Source: GCA-020345945 sp964596985
GTDB lineage: Archaea > Thermoproteota > Bathyarchaeia > RBG-16-48-13 > GCA-020345945
Assembly (NCBI GenBank): GCA_964596985.1
Contig: CAZQWG010000001.1
Span: 372,001 to 436,000, forward strand
Direction of reading: 5' to 3'
Length of the DNA: 64,000 nucleotides
The translations under genes and the position numbers were made by a program. Shown in pieces: positions 43,333-52,645 of the stretch; within the stretch, counting starts at the first letter, position 1, and every line of letters begins with the position of its first letter. The notes below the pieces were generated by a model, which saw nothing but the letters and a program-made list of their open reading frames with translations, made no database searches and was not told the DNA's origin.

Positions 43333-44037
43333 ATGGAGCCTGTTGAAGCCGTAGTCTTCGACTACGATGGAACATTGAGCCTCTGGGACAACGACAAGGC
43401 AGTATCTGAAACATTCCATGTTGTGAACAGGCATCTAAGGAAGGAGTATGGGACAGAGATATTCGTCGGAACCGACGAGTTCTATGAGATCGGCAGACGC
43501 ACGAAGACATCACCCTACGTACATCGGATAACGAGGCAAGTCGTGCAAGCCAAAGGTTTCGAGATTCCAGACGAGGTCGCGGTAGACGCTTGGAGAGCGT
43601 GGTGGCATGTCATGCTGACCACCGCCAAACGACCCGAAGGCGCGATCCCGGTTCTGGGATCCCTCCGAGAAGAGGGTAAACGGCTCGCGATCTTCACCAG
43701 CCTCGATGATTTCCCCGGATGGAAGAGGAAGAGGATTCAAGAGGAAGGAGCCGACATCAAGAACCTCTTTGATGCGATCGTGATCTGCGGCGTCGATACA
43801 CCTGAGACAAAACTCAGCCTCTCAGAGGAGAACTACTTCTTCTGCCTAGAGAAGATACGGTCAACCCCGGATCAAGCCGTGATGATAGGAGACAACCCTC
43901 ACTCTGATTTAGAGCCGGCGAGAAAGCTCGGGATGCGAACGATTCTCTTCGGACGTAACTCGGATCCGGTCTATCCTTGTGCAACCGACTTCTTCCAGAT
44001 CCTAGAGATAATCAGGGACTTCGAAAGGAGGCCGTAG
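43333..44037 (+). CDS. HAD-superfamily hydrolase
   Basis: A 234-residue HAD hydrolase: VEAVVFDYDGTLSLWDND (nucleophile motif I), LAIFTSLDDFPGWKRKRI (motif II region), and AVMIGDNPHSDLEPARKLGMRTILFGRN (motif IV). An alpha-helical cap of type I lies between residues 18 and 95. Substrate class is unknown; related proteins include phosphoglycolate phosphatase-like and PNP-type phosphatases. It follows the FtsZ-like gene by 86 bases in the same direction, possibly with its own promoter. Confidence 0.87.
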   Translation: MEPVEAVVFDYDGTLSLWDNDKAVSETFHVVNRHLRKEYGTEIFVGTDEFYEIGRRTKTSPYVHRITRQVVQAKGFEIPDEVAVDAWRAWWHVMLTTAKRPEGAIPVLGSLREEGKRLAIFTSLDDFPGWKRKRIQEEGADIKNLFDAIVICGVDTPETKLSLSEENYFFCLEKIRSTPDQAVMIGDNPHSDLEPARKLGMRTILFGRNSDPVYPCATDFFQILEIIRDFERRP

Positions 44038-44235
44038 AGGCATATTACTAGTGGTTTGTGGAACGCCTACGTTTGATACCTCGAATCAGATAGATCAAAC
44101 CAAAGGAGGCTACGACAACCACACCGACCACCACGATGAATCCCGCCCCGAGCTACCTGTCTCCATAAATTTGTATCAGCCTCGACATATCGATCAATAG
44201 GGGCTTCGTCTTGCCGTGGCTGTCAGAAAACGGTC

Positions 44236-44883
44236 TCAGGACAGCGTGAAGGCTGAAGGACATAGCTCGTTCAGAACGCAGCCACCGCAGTCTGGTGTCC
44301 TGGCTATGCAGACGTTTCTTCCATGAGCTATCAGCAGATTCGAGAACTCGAACCAATATTCTCGGGGTACGATCTTCATCAGATCCTCTTCTACCTTCTC
44401 TCTGATCTTGTTCTTGCTGAGTCCGAGTCTTCTCGACAGCCTGAGGACATGGGTGTCCACGGCGATACCTTCGACCACCCCAAACGCGTTCGACAGCACA
44501 ATGTTGGCTGTCTTCCTGGCGACGCCTTCAAGACTCGTCAACTCTTTCATCGTACGAGGTACCTCGGAGTTGAACCGTTCCACAAGAGTCTTGGAGGCTC
44601 GCCTTATGAAGCGGGCTTTTCTTCGGTAGAATCCGGTCGGTTTGACGACCTCCTCCAGATCCTCAAGCTCAGCGTACACGTAGTCCTCGGGCTTACGGTG
44701 GGTCTTAAAGAGGACCTCGGTCACTTCGTTTACTTTCTCGTCTGTGCATTGAGCCGACAGTATGGTTGCCACCAAAAGGTCGAGTGGGGTCTCGTAGTTG
44801 AGGTGGGTTCCCCTCACGTCAGGGTAGGCTTGCCTGAGAAGCACGATTATCTCTGCTACCTTCTCCTCGGCTTCCATCCTCAA
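44236..44883 (-). CDS. nth: Endonuclease III
   Basis: A 215-residue base-excision-repair glycosylase/AP lyase. The helix-hairpin-helix with the catalytic Lys is LTSLEGVARKTANIVLSNAFG, the catalytic Asp is in GIAVDTHVLRLSRRLGL, and the C-terminal [4Fe-4S] site is C-x6-C-x2-C-x5-C (CIARTPDCGGCVLNELC). It excises oxidised pyrimidines. It is divergent from nothing on the same strand except the LigD-type phosphoesterase just upstream (same direction), with a repair theme. Confidence 0.94.
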   Translation of the reverse strand: MRMEAEEKVAEIIVLLRQAYPDVRGTHLNYETPLDLLVATILSAQCTDEKVNEVTEVLFKTHRKPEDYVYAELEDLEEVVKPTGFYRRKARFIRRASKTLVERFNSEVPRTMKELTSLEGVARKTANIVLSNAFGVVEGIAVDTHVLRLSRRLGLSKNKIREKVEEDLMKIVPREYWFEFSNLLIAHGRNVCIARTPDCGGCVLNELCPSAFTLS

Positions 44884-44914
44884 CGCACCGGCAAGCTAAA
44901 CGAAGACGTGTTGG

Positions 44915-45361
44915 CTAGTCTCCGCATCTAAAGAGAAGCCAGTTGTTCTTCTCCTTCTTGAACTTGATCAAACAGTACCTTCCGTTGAGCCTATTTCCTC
45001 TGATGTGGACGATTATCTCCTCATCCCCCCATTTCTCGGGTCGGTAGGTACCGTTGTCCCATATCTCGACCGTCCCCGCGCCGTATTCCCCTTCAGGAAT
45101 CATGCCTTCAAAACCAGCGTATTCGACCGGGTGGTCTTCCACTTGCACCGCCAGTCTCTTGACACCCTTCTCTAGTGGAGGCTCTTTCGGGACCGCCCAA
45201 CTCTTGAGGACCCCGTCCTTCTCAAGTCTGAGATCGTAGTGGAGGTGCCTTGCATCATGCTTCTGGATAACGTATTTCCCGCCGTGGCTGGAGGAGATTC
45301 CTCCTTCGGGTTCCCCGGTCTTCGCAAAGTCCCTCTTCTTCCGATACTCCGTCAGACCCAT
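44915..45361 (-). CDS. Stand-alone LigD-type 3'-phosphoesterase
   Basis: About 148 residues forming the phosphoesterase (PE) domain of bacterial LigD: KYVIQKHDARHLHYDLRLEKDGVLKSWAVPKEPPLEKG, VEDHPVEYAGFEGMIPEGEYGAGTVEIWDNGTY, and LIKFKKEKNNWLLF. The active-site His/Asp/Arg residues of the family are visible. PE trims 3'-phosphate or ribonucleotide ends before non-homologous end-joining. ATG 45361 is chosen: the frame to 45448 overlaps the argF gene. No ligase or polymerase is next to it. Confidence 0.9.
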   Translation of the reverse strand: MGLTEYRKKRDFAKTGEPEGGISSSHGGKYVIQKHDARHLHYDLRLEKDGVLKSWAVPKEPPLEKGVKRLAVQVEDHPVEYAGFEGMIPEGEYGAGTVEIWDNGTYRPEKWGDEEIIVHIRGNRLNGRYCLIKFKKEKNNWLLFRCGD

Positions 45362-45428
45362 GTTACGTAATGGTTCCTCCAAGGTAATATGAATTGTACG
45401 CGAACGGAAAACGGGATCTTCGAGGAGA

Positions 45429-46358
45429 CTATCCGAGAATTTCAGCAAGGAGGGCTTTCTGGGTGTGGAGTCGGTTCTCGGCTTGATCCCACACTATGGA
45501 CCTTGGACCATCGAGTACTTCGGATGTCACCTCCTGTCCCCTATGAGCCGGCAGACAGTGCATGAACAAGACGTCTTTCTTCGCCAACTCGAGAATCTGC
45601 CTATTGACCTGGTATTCCGGCAGGAAAGCCTTCTCCCTTACCTCTCGCTCCTCCTCCATGCCGGCTGAAACGAAGGTATCCGTATAGACGGCGTCCGCGT
45701 CCCTTACTGCGACTCGGGGCTCCCTGGTCAGCTCGATCCTAGAGCCTTGCTCCTCTGCGCTGTCTCTGCCTCTCCTGAGAACATCCTCCCCGGGTTCATA
45801 CCCTTTAGGGCAAGAGACGACCATATCTATTCCGAGTTTTCCGCAGCCTAGGATGAGCGAGGAGCAGACGTTGTTGCCGTCACCCACCCAAGCAAGCTTC
45901 AGCCCGCGGACCCTATCTTTCTTCTCCCATATGGAGAAGATATCTGAGAGGGCTTGGCACGGGTGAAACCTGTCTGACAAACCGTTTAGAATAGGGATCC
46001 CCGCTGAACTCGCCAGCCTCTGAAGATATTCGTGTCTTGTAACGCGGGCGACAACGGCGTCAACGTACATATCGAGGACCCTGGCAGTGTCTTCCAAGGT
46101 CTCTCCCCTGGAGAGTTGTAGGTCCCCCCAATTCAGGGTTATGACATCCCCGCCCAGACGCCTCATAGCTACCTCAAAGGAGACCCGTGTTCTAGTCGAG
46201 GGGATCTCGAATATCATAGCGAGCGTCTTTCCGTCGAGTAGCCCACGTAGGCTCTGAACATCTCTCCCCTTCAGCTTCTTGCACTTCCGGAGGAGAGACC
46301 AGAGTTCCTCGGTGGAGAAGTCTTGCAGACTAAGGAAATCCCGTCCTCGAAGCAACAT
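45429..46358 (-). CDS. argF: Ornithine carbamoyltransferase
   Basis: A 309-residue transcarbamylase: ornithine + carbamoyl phosphate to citrulline. It has the carbamoyl-phosphate-binding loop IPSTRTRVSFEVAM, LHPCQALSD-like RFHPCQALSDIF, WVGDGNNVCSSLI, and the ornithine-type motif FMHCLPAHRGQEV that separates it from aspartate carbamoyltransferase. It belongs to the arginine pathway or arginine deiminase route; no other arg gene is nearby. Confidence 0.95.
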   Translation of the reverse strand: MLLRGRDFLSLQDFSTEELWSLLRKCKKLKGRDVQSLRGLLDGKTLAMIFEIPSTRTRVSFEVAMRRLGGDVITLNWGDLQLSRGETLEDTARVLDMYVDAVVARVTRHEYLQRLASSAGIPILNGLSDRFHPCQALSDIFSIWEKKDRVRGLKLAWVGDGNNVCSSLILGCGKLGIDMVVSCPKGYEPGEDVLRRGRDSAEEQGSRIELTREPRVAVRDADAVYTDTFVSAGMEEEREVREKAFLPEYQVNRQILELAKKDVLFMHCLPAHRGQEVTSEVLDGPRSIVWDQAENRLHTQKALLAEILG

Positions 46359-46506
46359 CAGACCTCAAAGTTATTTCGTTCATTCCGAAGGACTAGTAAA
46401 AATACGATAGGACAACTGATAGAATCCCATTCCTCGTAGGTATCATTCAAGGTATGCTAGGACAAAGCGGTGAGGAACCGTAGAGACGAAGGGTACGTGC
46501 CGGATA

Positions 46507-47763
46507 TTAATCCAAGACAGGATAGGTTTCTCCTCCATCGGTTAGGACGTTTATCTTCGAGTCGGAGCCATATCTACGTGTAAGCGTATCGACAGCTTCC
46601 TGAACGCTATCGTACTTCTGAAATCCCATCTTCTCAGCCTGCTTGTCGGATATGCCTTGCGAGAATATGCAAACCGGATGCTTCTCCCGCACGTGCGCAA
46701 CGTTCAAAGCCAGACCCAAGGCTACATAATCTTCGATCTTTCCGGTCCGGTACATCTCTGTCAGCTCCTCTGTACCGTACTGTAGGTACTCAATCCATTT
46801 CGGATGCATCACCGATACCCCCTCCGGGCAGGGTGTGGCCTCCACTATGCCACCGTCGACCCTTGTTGCAAGGTCGGCGGAGAACAGCCCCTTCAAGCCC
46901 TGCCAGTACTCGATGTCCGCCGGGTGGCTGCTGGAGACCGTGATATCCGCCAAGCCCTTCGCCGGTACACTGTAGACCTGCTTTGCATGTTCAATCCCAC
47001 GGCGATGAGCCTTGACGAAGTGACCCGTGTACACCCCAATTATCTCGCTACGGCGTGTTACCACGGAGTTTATCAGCAGGTGGATCTTCACCCTCTCAGC
47101 GAAGGCGTCTATCAGCCTTCGCGTCGGATTCTCTTCCATCCCAAGCCCGTTAGGGGTTGTCATAGCCGAGTGGACATGCATCCTTCCTACGGTCTCCTCT
47201 CCAGCCAGCCCAGGGAGAAGGATCTTCGCTCCGGCCCCCCAACCGGCGTTGAAATGGGGGATTATGTTTCCTGTGACTATTCGAATATCGGCTTCGACAA
47301 ACCCCTTGTTGATCCAGACTGGGACGCCTTCGGTCATATCCCCGATGTATTTGAGTTGCGATTCGTCGTCGAAGGCATGGTTGACGAACTCGTACTCCTC
47401 GACGACCCCAGACCCATACTTCTCTTTCATCTCGGACTCGGTCATTCGTCGGTGGGTGCCAAGCGCCACGAAAACCTTGATTCTATCCTTGCTCGCACCC
47501 GCCTTCTTCAGGCTCTCCAAGACAGGGGGGAGAAGCAGGTTCGTGGGGGTCGTACGGGTTATATCGTCCACCGCTATAGCCACGGTCTTGCCTTTCGGCG
47601 CCAACTCCTCGACAGTCGGTCCGTCCAACGGTGCTTTCAGAGCCTTTTCAACCTCTAGGGTAGGATTCTTTGCGGGCGTTATTTCTGAGGGGGTTATGAC
47701 CCCCAGTAGGCGATCAGGGTCGATGTCGAATTCGATTTCGCTCTTGCCGTAAGGAAGCTTCAT
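46507..47763 (-). CDS. LarA-family (lactate racemase-like) nickel-pincer protein
   Basis: A 418-residue LarA/DUF2088 protein. It has TVAIAVDDITRTTPTNLLLPPVL, ALGTHRRMT, and TGNIIPHFNAGWGAGAKILLPGLAG, in which His and Lys match the residues that hold the nickel-pincer cofactor in lactate racemase. Family members racemise or epimerise 2-hydroxyacids. No larB, larC or larE cofactor genes are in view, so the nickel-pincer cofactor would have to be made from genes elsewhere. ATG 47763 follows GAGGAAAT. Substrate unknown. Confidence 0.87.
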   Translation of the reverse strand: MKLPYGKSEIEFDIDPDRLLGVITPSEITPAKNPTLEVEKALKAPLDGPTVEELAPKGKTVAIAVDDITRTTPTNLLLPPVLESLKKAGASKDRIKVFVALGTHRRMTESEMKEKYGSGVVEEYEFVNHAFDDESQLKYIGDMTEGVPVWINKGFVEADIRIVTGNIIPHFNAGWGAGAKILLPGLAGEETVGRMHVHSAMTTPNGLGMEENPTRRLIDAFAERVKIHLLINSVVTRRSEIIGVYTGHFVKAHRRGIEHAKQVYSVPAKGLADITVSSSHPADIEYWQGLKGLFSADLATRVDGGIVEATPCPEGVSVMHPKWIEYLQYGTEELTEMYRTGKIEDYVALGLALNVAHVREKHPVCIFSQGISDKQAEKMGFQKYDSVQEAVDTLTRRYGSDSKINVLTDGGETYPVLD

Positions 47764-47887
47764 GAACAACCATTTCCTCTGCACTCTAATCTGTGACAAG
47801 GTTCCTAATAGCTACTTAGATGCTACGCGATAGCTCAAAGAGGGATTCTTGGAAGACGTTCTCAGCCGGTGCGCCATTACAAGAACT

Positions 47888-49057
47888 CTAGGAGAGTTTT
47901 ATCGGGTATTTCCCGAATTCATGACCGGTCCTCGTCATGGCGAGGCAGTTTTCTAGTCTGCAGTGAGTGTACCAACTGTTGCTACTGGACAGTATGAATC
48001 CTCCGCCGGGTGCAACTTTTCTAATGCACTCCTTGGTTTCCTCGACGACTTCTCGTGCGGTCTTGAGTGCGAGGCTGTCGACGGCGATATTACCCATCAA
48101 GAAGATCTTGTCACCCCATTCTTCCTTGACTTTCCCGATGTCCAGTCCAGCACTGGGATCCAAGGAATGAAGTCCGTCTACCCGCGATACGTTTACTAAG
48201 CCAGGTATCAACGTTCTTACGTCGCCATCGGTATGTTTCACGTATTTGATGCCTGCCTTGTGCGCCGCTTCCACTTCTCGACGCATTTCTTTGGCGAAAA
48301 ACTCGTCATACAGTGCGGGTCTTAGGTGTGGCCCATCCCTGTGCGCAATGTCCCCTCCGCTTATGACTAGATCGCACCCTAGTTCACCGTATTGTTTGAC
48401 GGCTTCACAGTTATAGTCGGTATACGCCTTCACCGCTTTCCGCATGAATTCTGGTTGTTCGAGTTGCAGTCGATAGTAGGTCGCGATTGGGAAGGCTTCA
48501 AAAAGTGTGGCGAAGGGCGCACGAACTCGTCCTGCCGAAGCCATTTCATGTTCTTGGGCTAGTCTAACTGCGATCTTCACCGCCTCGTCCCGACCCTCAG
48601 CCCAAGGGTCCGGAAAGGTTTCAGACCATTCTTCCCACTGTTCCACAGAGGTAATCGTCCCGTACTGCTGAACCCAGACGCGGCACTTGGGATCGTATAC
48701 GGTTCCCCTTCCCCACTCGTCCACGAAGGTTCCAACAGTCGAGAATAGCCCGGTTTCCTTCCTCATTTTTTTCGCTTCCCTCTCAGAGAGGACGTGGGCC
48801 GACCAGCCTGCTGGCGCGGTCAGCCGCGTCACCGCTATCGAAAATCCGATTCTGTCCAGGCATCTCAACTGTACTTCTGCGTTGTGTTTGAGGAGTCCCA
48901 TTCTCTCTGAGGCTGGTCTATCCTGAGGAGACCAGAACCGTTCAGGGAACATGAGGACCTCTACGTGTGGGGGATCGATTCTCAGCTCAAATATCGGAAC
49001 CTTTTCTGGCTCCCTGTGCTCCATCGTATTCAGGACGTCGTTTCTTCTGTTACCCAT
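47888..49057 (-). CDS. UroD-like corrinoid methyltransferase partner
   Basis: About 389 residues of the HemE-like methyltransferase family: RRNDVLNTMEHREPEKVPIFELRID at the N-terminus, CDLVISGGDIAHRDGPHLRPALYDEFF, KYVKHTDGDVRTLIPGL and FLMGNIAVDSLALKTAREV. The Asp/His of YVKHTDGD is where MtaA-type proteins have the zinc His-x-Cys. Its ATG overlaps the stop of the corrinoid protein, so the pair is translationally coupled. It ends with a Cys pair (HCRLENCLAM). Substrate unknown. Confidence 0.87.
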   Translation of the reverse strand: MGNRRNDVLNTMEHREPEKVPIFELRIDPPHVEVLMFPERFWSPQDRPASERMGLLKHNAEVQLRCLDRIGFSIAVTRLTAPAGWSAHVLSEREAKKMRKETGLFSTVGTFVDEWGRGTVYDPKCRVWVQQYGTITSVEQWEEWSETFPDPWAEGRDEAVKIAVRLAQEHEMASAGRVRAPFATLFEAFPIATYYRLQLEQPEFMRKAVKAYTDYNCEAVKQYGELGCDLVISGGDIAHRDGPHLRPALYDEFFAKEMRREVEAAHKAGIKYVKHTDGDVRTLIPGLVNVSRVDGLHSLDPSAGLDIGKVKEEWGDKIFLMGNIAVDSLALKTAREVVEETKECIRKVAPGGGFILSSSNSWYTHCRLENCLAMTRTGHEFGKYPIKLS

Positions 49058-49706
49058 CCGACTTTCCACCGACCCATCCCATGACCAGCTGCACGGCGTC
49101 GACAGCGGTTTCACCAAACGCGTCGGCACCGATCTGCCTGGCAAAGACCTCGTTCACCGCTCTGCCGCCGATCATGACCTTCACTTCGTCCCTTAATCCC
49201 TCGCTTCTGAGTGTGTCTATCACCTTCTGCATCTCGTCGACAACAATCGTGAGAAGCCCTGACATAGCTAGAACGTCAGGTTTCTCTCTCCTGACGGCCT
49301 CCACAAAGCTGGTGCATGGGACATCAACCCCGAGATCTATCACATCCAGACCCTGCGACATCAGCATCGTAATCACGATGTCTTTTCCGATGTAATGTAG
49401 GTCTCCCTGAACGGTGCCGATGACTACCTTCCCTTTGGAAAGGGATTTAGTCTTCTTCAATTCCGGTTTGATCATGTCCATGATCTCGGCAGCCGTGTTG
49501 CCAGCTAAGGTGAGTTCCATGAGGAAGTACTCCTTTGAATCGTATAGTTCTCCGACCTTGTCAAGCGCCACTTTGACGACGTCGACTATTTCAAGAGGCC
49601 CTGCCCCAGCGTCCAAAGCCTTTCTCGCTAATCCCTTGGCTTCTTCTAGCCTAACGCATTCGATTACGGCTGACCTCAGTTCCTCTAGGATATCGTCCTT
49701 TTCCAT
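49050..49706 (-). CDS. Corrinoid protein (MtbC/MtaC-like), intact
   Basis: A 218-residue corrinoid protein: an N-terminal helical cap (LRSAVIECVRLEEAKGLARKAL), VQGDLHYIGKDIVITML with the cobalt-ligand His, MSGLLTIVVDEM, and VKVMIGGRAVN. It carries a methyl group for the UroD-like partner encoded downstream, whose start overlaps its stop. Compared with the copy at 15.0-15.7 kb, its ligand motifs are complete. Its promoter is upstream of 49706. Confidence 0.92.
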   Translation of the reverse strand: MEKDDILEELRSAVIECVRLEEAKGLARKALDAGAGPLEIVDVVKVALDKVGELYDSKEYFLMELTLAGNTAAEIMDMIKPELKKTKSLSKGKVVIGTVQGDLHYIGKDIVITMLMSQGLDVIDLGVDVPCTSFVEAVRREKPDVLAMSGLLTIVVDEMQKVIDTLRSEGLRDEVKVMIGGRAVNEVFARQIGADAFGETAVDAVQLVMGWVGGKSDG

Positions 49707-49789
49707 ACCTTATTCCCTTCGATAGAATGATGAAATGCCAACATATCGTATATTGGACTTCTGCTGGAGCATCTTTCGGTTCACGGACT

Positions 49790-50611
49790 CTATCTAATTC
49801 GGTATGATGGCTCTTGAAGGATGGTCTTCATTCCAGTCTTCAAGATCTTACCTTCTCGTTCGAGTTCCTCTATGATCCTAGGACCCATCACAGGGAAGGC
49901 GTTCATCTTCTGCGCCAGCTCGCTCGGTGTCAGTTCGTCTTCGAGCAGACCAAGGGCTTTCTCAAGCATAGTACTGGTTGTTGTAATATATTCCCGGATT
50001 CTTTTATTTCCATTCCGGATTGGCATTCCGTGCCCAGGCAGAAGAAAGTCGACTTCAAGCTCCGAAAGTCGCCTCAATGAGTCTACATAGGTCTCGAAGC
50101 TACCTCTGATTATGGGTGCTTGGATCTCCCTGTCGTATCGAGCGTGGTAGAAGGCTGGCATGACGACGTCACCAGTGAAGAGTAGACGTTGATCACGGTA
50201 GTAGATACAGGTGCTTCCTGGGGTGTGACCAGGCGTAGGAATCAATTCCAACTCAATGCCACCGATAACAAGTTCCCGTTCTTCTTGGAAGACCACGTCA
50301 GGTCTTGAGGGCGCTATCGGCGGTATAGGATTGGACACGTTTTCGGCATCACCTTCATTGACGACGATCTCGGTGCCTAACTCGGTTTGCAATCTGCTGA
50401 GTCCACCGATATGGTCTCGATCAGAGTGGGTAACCAGCACATATTTCAGCTCTTCTGGGTGAACAACGAGACTCAGGTACGAGAGGATCATTTCAACGGT
50501 TTCATCGGTCCATCCAGCGTCTACGAGTGCGGCCTCACCCTCTCCCTTGATTATACCTGTATTGGCACCATTCAAACCACACAGGAAGTAGATGTCGTCA
50601 AAGATTCTCAT
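49790..50611 (-). CDS. Metallo-beta-lactamase-fold hydrolase
   Basis: A 273-residue MBL-fold protein. The metal motif is THSDRDHIGG (HxDxDH, slightly altered from HxHxDH), then TPGHTPGSTCIY, TGDVVMP and LLPGHGMPI. About 60 C-terminal residues are helical (RIREYITTTSTMLEKALGLL). The second His of the usual HxHxDH is Asp, which is found in some lactonase/hydrolase subgroups. Substrate unknown. It stands apart from the neighbouring corrinoid operon. Confidence 0.87.
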   Translation of the reverse strand: MRIFDDIYFLCGLNGANTGIIKGEGEAALVDAGWTDETVEMILSYLSLVVHPEELKYVLVTHSDRDHIGGLSRLQTELGTEIVVNEGDAENVSNPIPPIAPSRPDVVFQEERELVIGGIELELIPTPGHTPGSTCIYYRDQRLLFTGDVVMPAFYHARYDREIQAPIIRGSFETYVDSLRRLSELEVDFLLPGHGMPIRNGNKRIREYITTTSTMLEKALGLLEDELTPSELAQKMNAFPVMGPRIIEELEREGKILKTGMKTILQEPSYRIR

Positions 50612-50875
50612 TCGGTAGCCCCCTCCCTCGGTATTGGGGTTGCCTGGGAGATAGATGAGGAATATGCTTAATATTTGTGCAGCCAGCTTTCAGAGTGAAG
50701 GACCAGTTGGAGATATTGAGGGAGAAAGTCACCATCCTATTTCCTAGATCGCAGCCTTATCGGAGATAAGGAATGTGCAAGTACTGGATTGAACTTCAGA
50801 TCTGGAAGGCGACAAAACTACTGGGTGCAAATGGTTACCGACCAGTCTGTCTTGGAGCGCACGGACAGTCACCTA

Positions 50876-51472
50876 TTAGCGTTTTTCAGCGAGCGGAGTC
50901 TTTCCTTTAAGGGATTCTAAGTATATGGCTATCGCAGTATCGTATCTGGCGGTATGGTCAAAGGCTTTCCACGCTAGATGAAGACGCTCTTCGTATGAGA
51001 GACCTTTTCTTCTGCTCAGCGAATCTGCGGTCCAACCATAGTCTGATGGCTCTGTTACGACGATGACGTTCGTATAGTTCTTGGCTGCGGCCCGGATCAG
51101 CGTAACGCCTCCGATATCAATACTCTCGATCGCCTCCGAGAGATCATGTTCTCTGGAAGTTGTCTCGACGAACGGGTAGAGATTCACGACAACCATGTCC
51201 ACACGGGTCAAGCCGTGTCTCAGCATATCCTCAGAGTCAGCTTCACCGCGAGCAAGGACACCGCCTAGGAGCCTCGGATGCAACGTCTTGACGCGCCCAC
51301 CAAGAATCTCAGGAAATCCGGTCAGCTCAGAAACGAGTTTAGTTTCCACCCCGCCTAGTCTGAGGGTTAAGGCGGTTCCCCCTGTCGAGTAGATCTGAAA
51401 CAGGCTATCGATGCGTCTACAGAAGTCAACTAGTCCAGTCTTATCGCTACAACTCACGATCGCAGTCTTCAA
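50876..51472 (-). CDS. purH: IMP cyclohydrolase (PurH N-terminal domain only)
   Basis: A 198-residue protein equal to the MGS-like IMP cyclohydrolase half of bacterial PurH: IVSCSDKTGLVDFCRRI, IYSTGGTALTLR, GFPEILGGRVKTLHPRLLGGVLARG, VVVNLYPF, ESIDIGGVTLIRAAAKNY. The AICAR transformylase half is missing, as in other archaea that use PurP for that step. It catalyses FAICAR to IMP, the last step of purine synthesis. It is a single gene. Confidence 0.92.
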   Translation of the reverse strand: MKTAIVSCSDKTGLVDFCRRIDSLFQIYSTGGTALTLRLGGVETKLVSELTGFPEILGGRVKTLHPRLLGGVLARGEADSEDMLRHGLTRVDMVVVNLYPFVETTSREHDLSEAIESIDIGGVTLIRAAAKNYTNVIVVTEPSDYGWTADSLSRRKGLSYEERLHLAWKAFDHTARYDTAIAIYLESLKGKTPLAEKR

Positions 51473-51694
51473 CCGTGAAACCCTCCAACTACAAAACTAG
51501 GCGAGTACCCCATTCAAAATCCTATTGGTAGCCAGAGACAATGAAGATGCCTAGATAGGTATAACCTGGACATGAGAGAACACCCGTTCCAGTGATCGAA
51601 GTAGGTCTGGGACTGAGGGCTTGCTTTGCACTAACCTTTATTTTTCACTCGTTATTATCTATGGGGAACATATGGATAGGGGGATACATATACG

Positions 51695-52108
51695 ATGATG
51701 AGTGTGGAAGAACTAGCCTTAGGCTCCATAGAAGAGATGAAGAAAATCTTTCCTGCTTTCTTCGTCGTCACTCTGTTATCTGTAATATTTGAGACTTACG
51801 TGCCCATGGGAATCACACGCGCAATACTTGGGAAGAACCAGTTGTTGTCGATCCCATTAGCGACGGCCATAGGCATCATTCTCCCCATTCCGAGATATGC
51901 AACATATCCAATAGCTTTCTCCCTACTTCAACAAGGAGCTAGCATGGGAGCCATCTTTTCTCTGATCGCCGGGGAAGTCATCATAGGATCCCCGGATAGA
52001 GATGTGATGGAATTCAAGTACTTCGGGTGGAAGGCCTTCACATTGCGTCTAGTTCTCTGTATGGTATTTGTCATGTTGGGAGGATTCTTAGTGGAGGTCT
52101 TCTTTTGA
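51695..52108 (+). CDS. Half-size permease, first of a split pair
   Basis: A 137-residue membrane protein with about four helices. The segment PIPRYATYPIAFSLLQQGASMGAIFSLIAGEVIIGSPDRDV, followed by FKYFGWKAFTLRL, is laid out like the C-terminal half of DUF318/YraQ permeases. Its stop overlaps the TTG start of the next gene as TTGA. The two half-size genes together equal the length of one YraQ-type permease. Substrate unknown. Confidence 0.7.
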   Translation: MMSVEELALGSIEEMKKIFPAFFVVTLLSVIFETYVPMGITRAILGKNQLLSIPLATAIGIILPIPRYATYPIAFSLLQQGASMGAIFSLIAGEVIIGSPDRDVMEFKYFGWKAFTLRLVLCMVFVMLGGFLVEVFF

Positions 52109-52521
52109 CCATCGAGATAATCCATCTTGCAGTGATGAGGTTCTTGAAGTACGTGCCCATTCTTATACTCGCCTGTATGGCAGCTACATTTCTTAGCTCA
52201 TACACCTCAGGGAAGAAGATTAACAAGCTCCTCAGGAAGAAGAGAAGAAACATACTTGTGGCTTCGTCGATTGGGTTAGTGAGCCCAGGACCCTTAGCCC
52301 CCTACATGCCCCTTCTGAAGGTGTTGAATAGGAAAGGGTTGCCACTCAGTGTAGTAGCTGCATTTATCACAAGTCAAACCCTAGTAGGGCCACTCCGTGC
52401 CTTCTTGGAAGTAGAGATGTTTGGGCTGGCCTTCTTCTTATTTAGGGTATTCATCTCGTTCGTTATTGCCATCAGCATCGGAGTATGCTTCCAGCTGCTT
52501 GAGAAACATATAGCACAATAG
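52105..52521 (+). CDS. Half-size permease, second of a split pair
   Basis: A 138-residue membrane protein with three or four helices. The block GLVSPGPLAPYMPLLKVLNRKGLPLSVVAAFITSQTLVGPLRAF is placed like the PVFxxxSCxxVPIFxGL region of DUF318 permeases, but without the Cys residues. It starts at TTG 52105, inside the preceding stop, so the two are probably co-translated and form a heterodimer. Basic loop KKINKLLRKKRR is likely cytoplasmic. Confidence 0.7.
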   Translation: MTIEIIHLAVMRFLKYVPILILACMAATFLSSYTSGKKINKLLRKKRRNILVASSIGLVSPGPLAPYMPLLKVLNRKGLPLSVVAAFITSQTLVGPLRAFLEVEMFGLAFFLFRVFISFVIAISIGVCFQLLEKHIAQ

Positions 52522-52645
52522 CGCCTGCAATTGTTTCTCCCAGATTCGAGATAACAATCTCGGTGCTTCGTGAACCCGCTGCCAAAGATTAAAGAGCACC
52601 TCAAAAAGGTGATTGGATAAACATTTGATAGGTGTCTGTTGAGAG

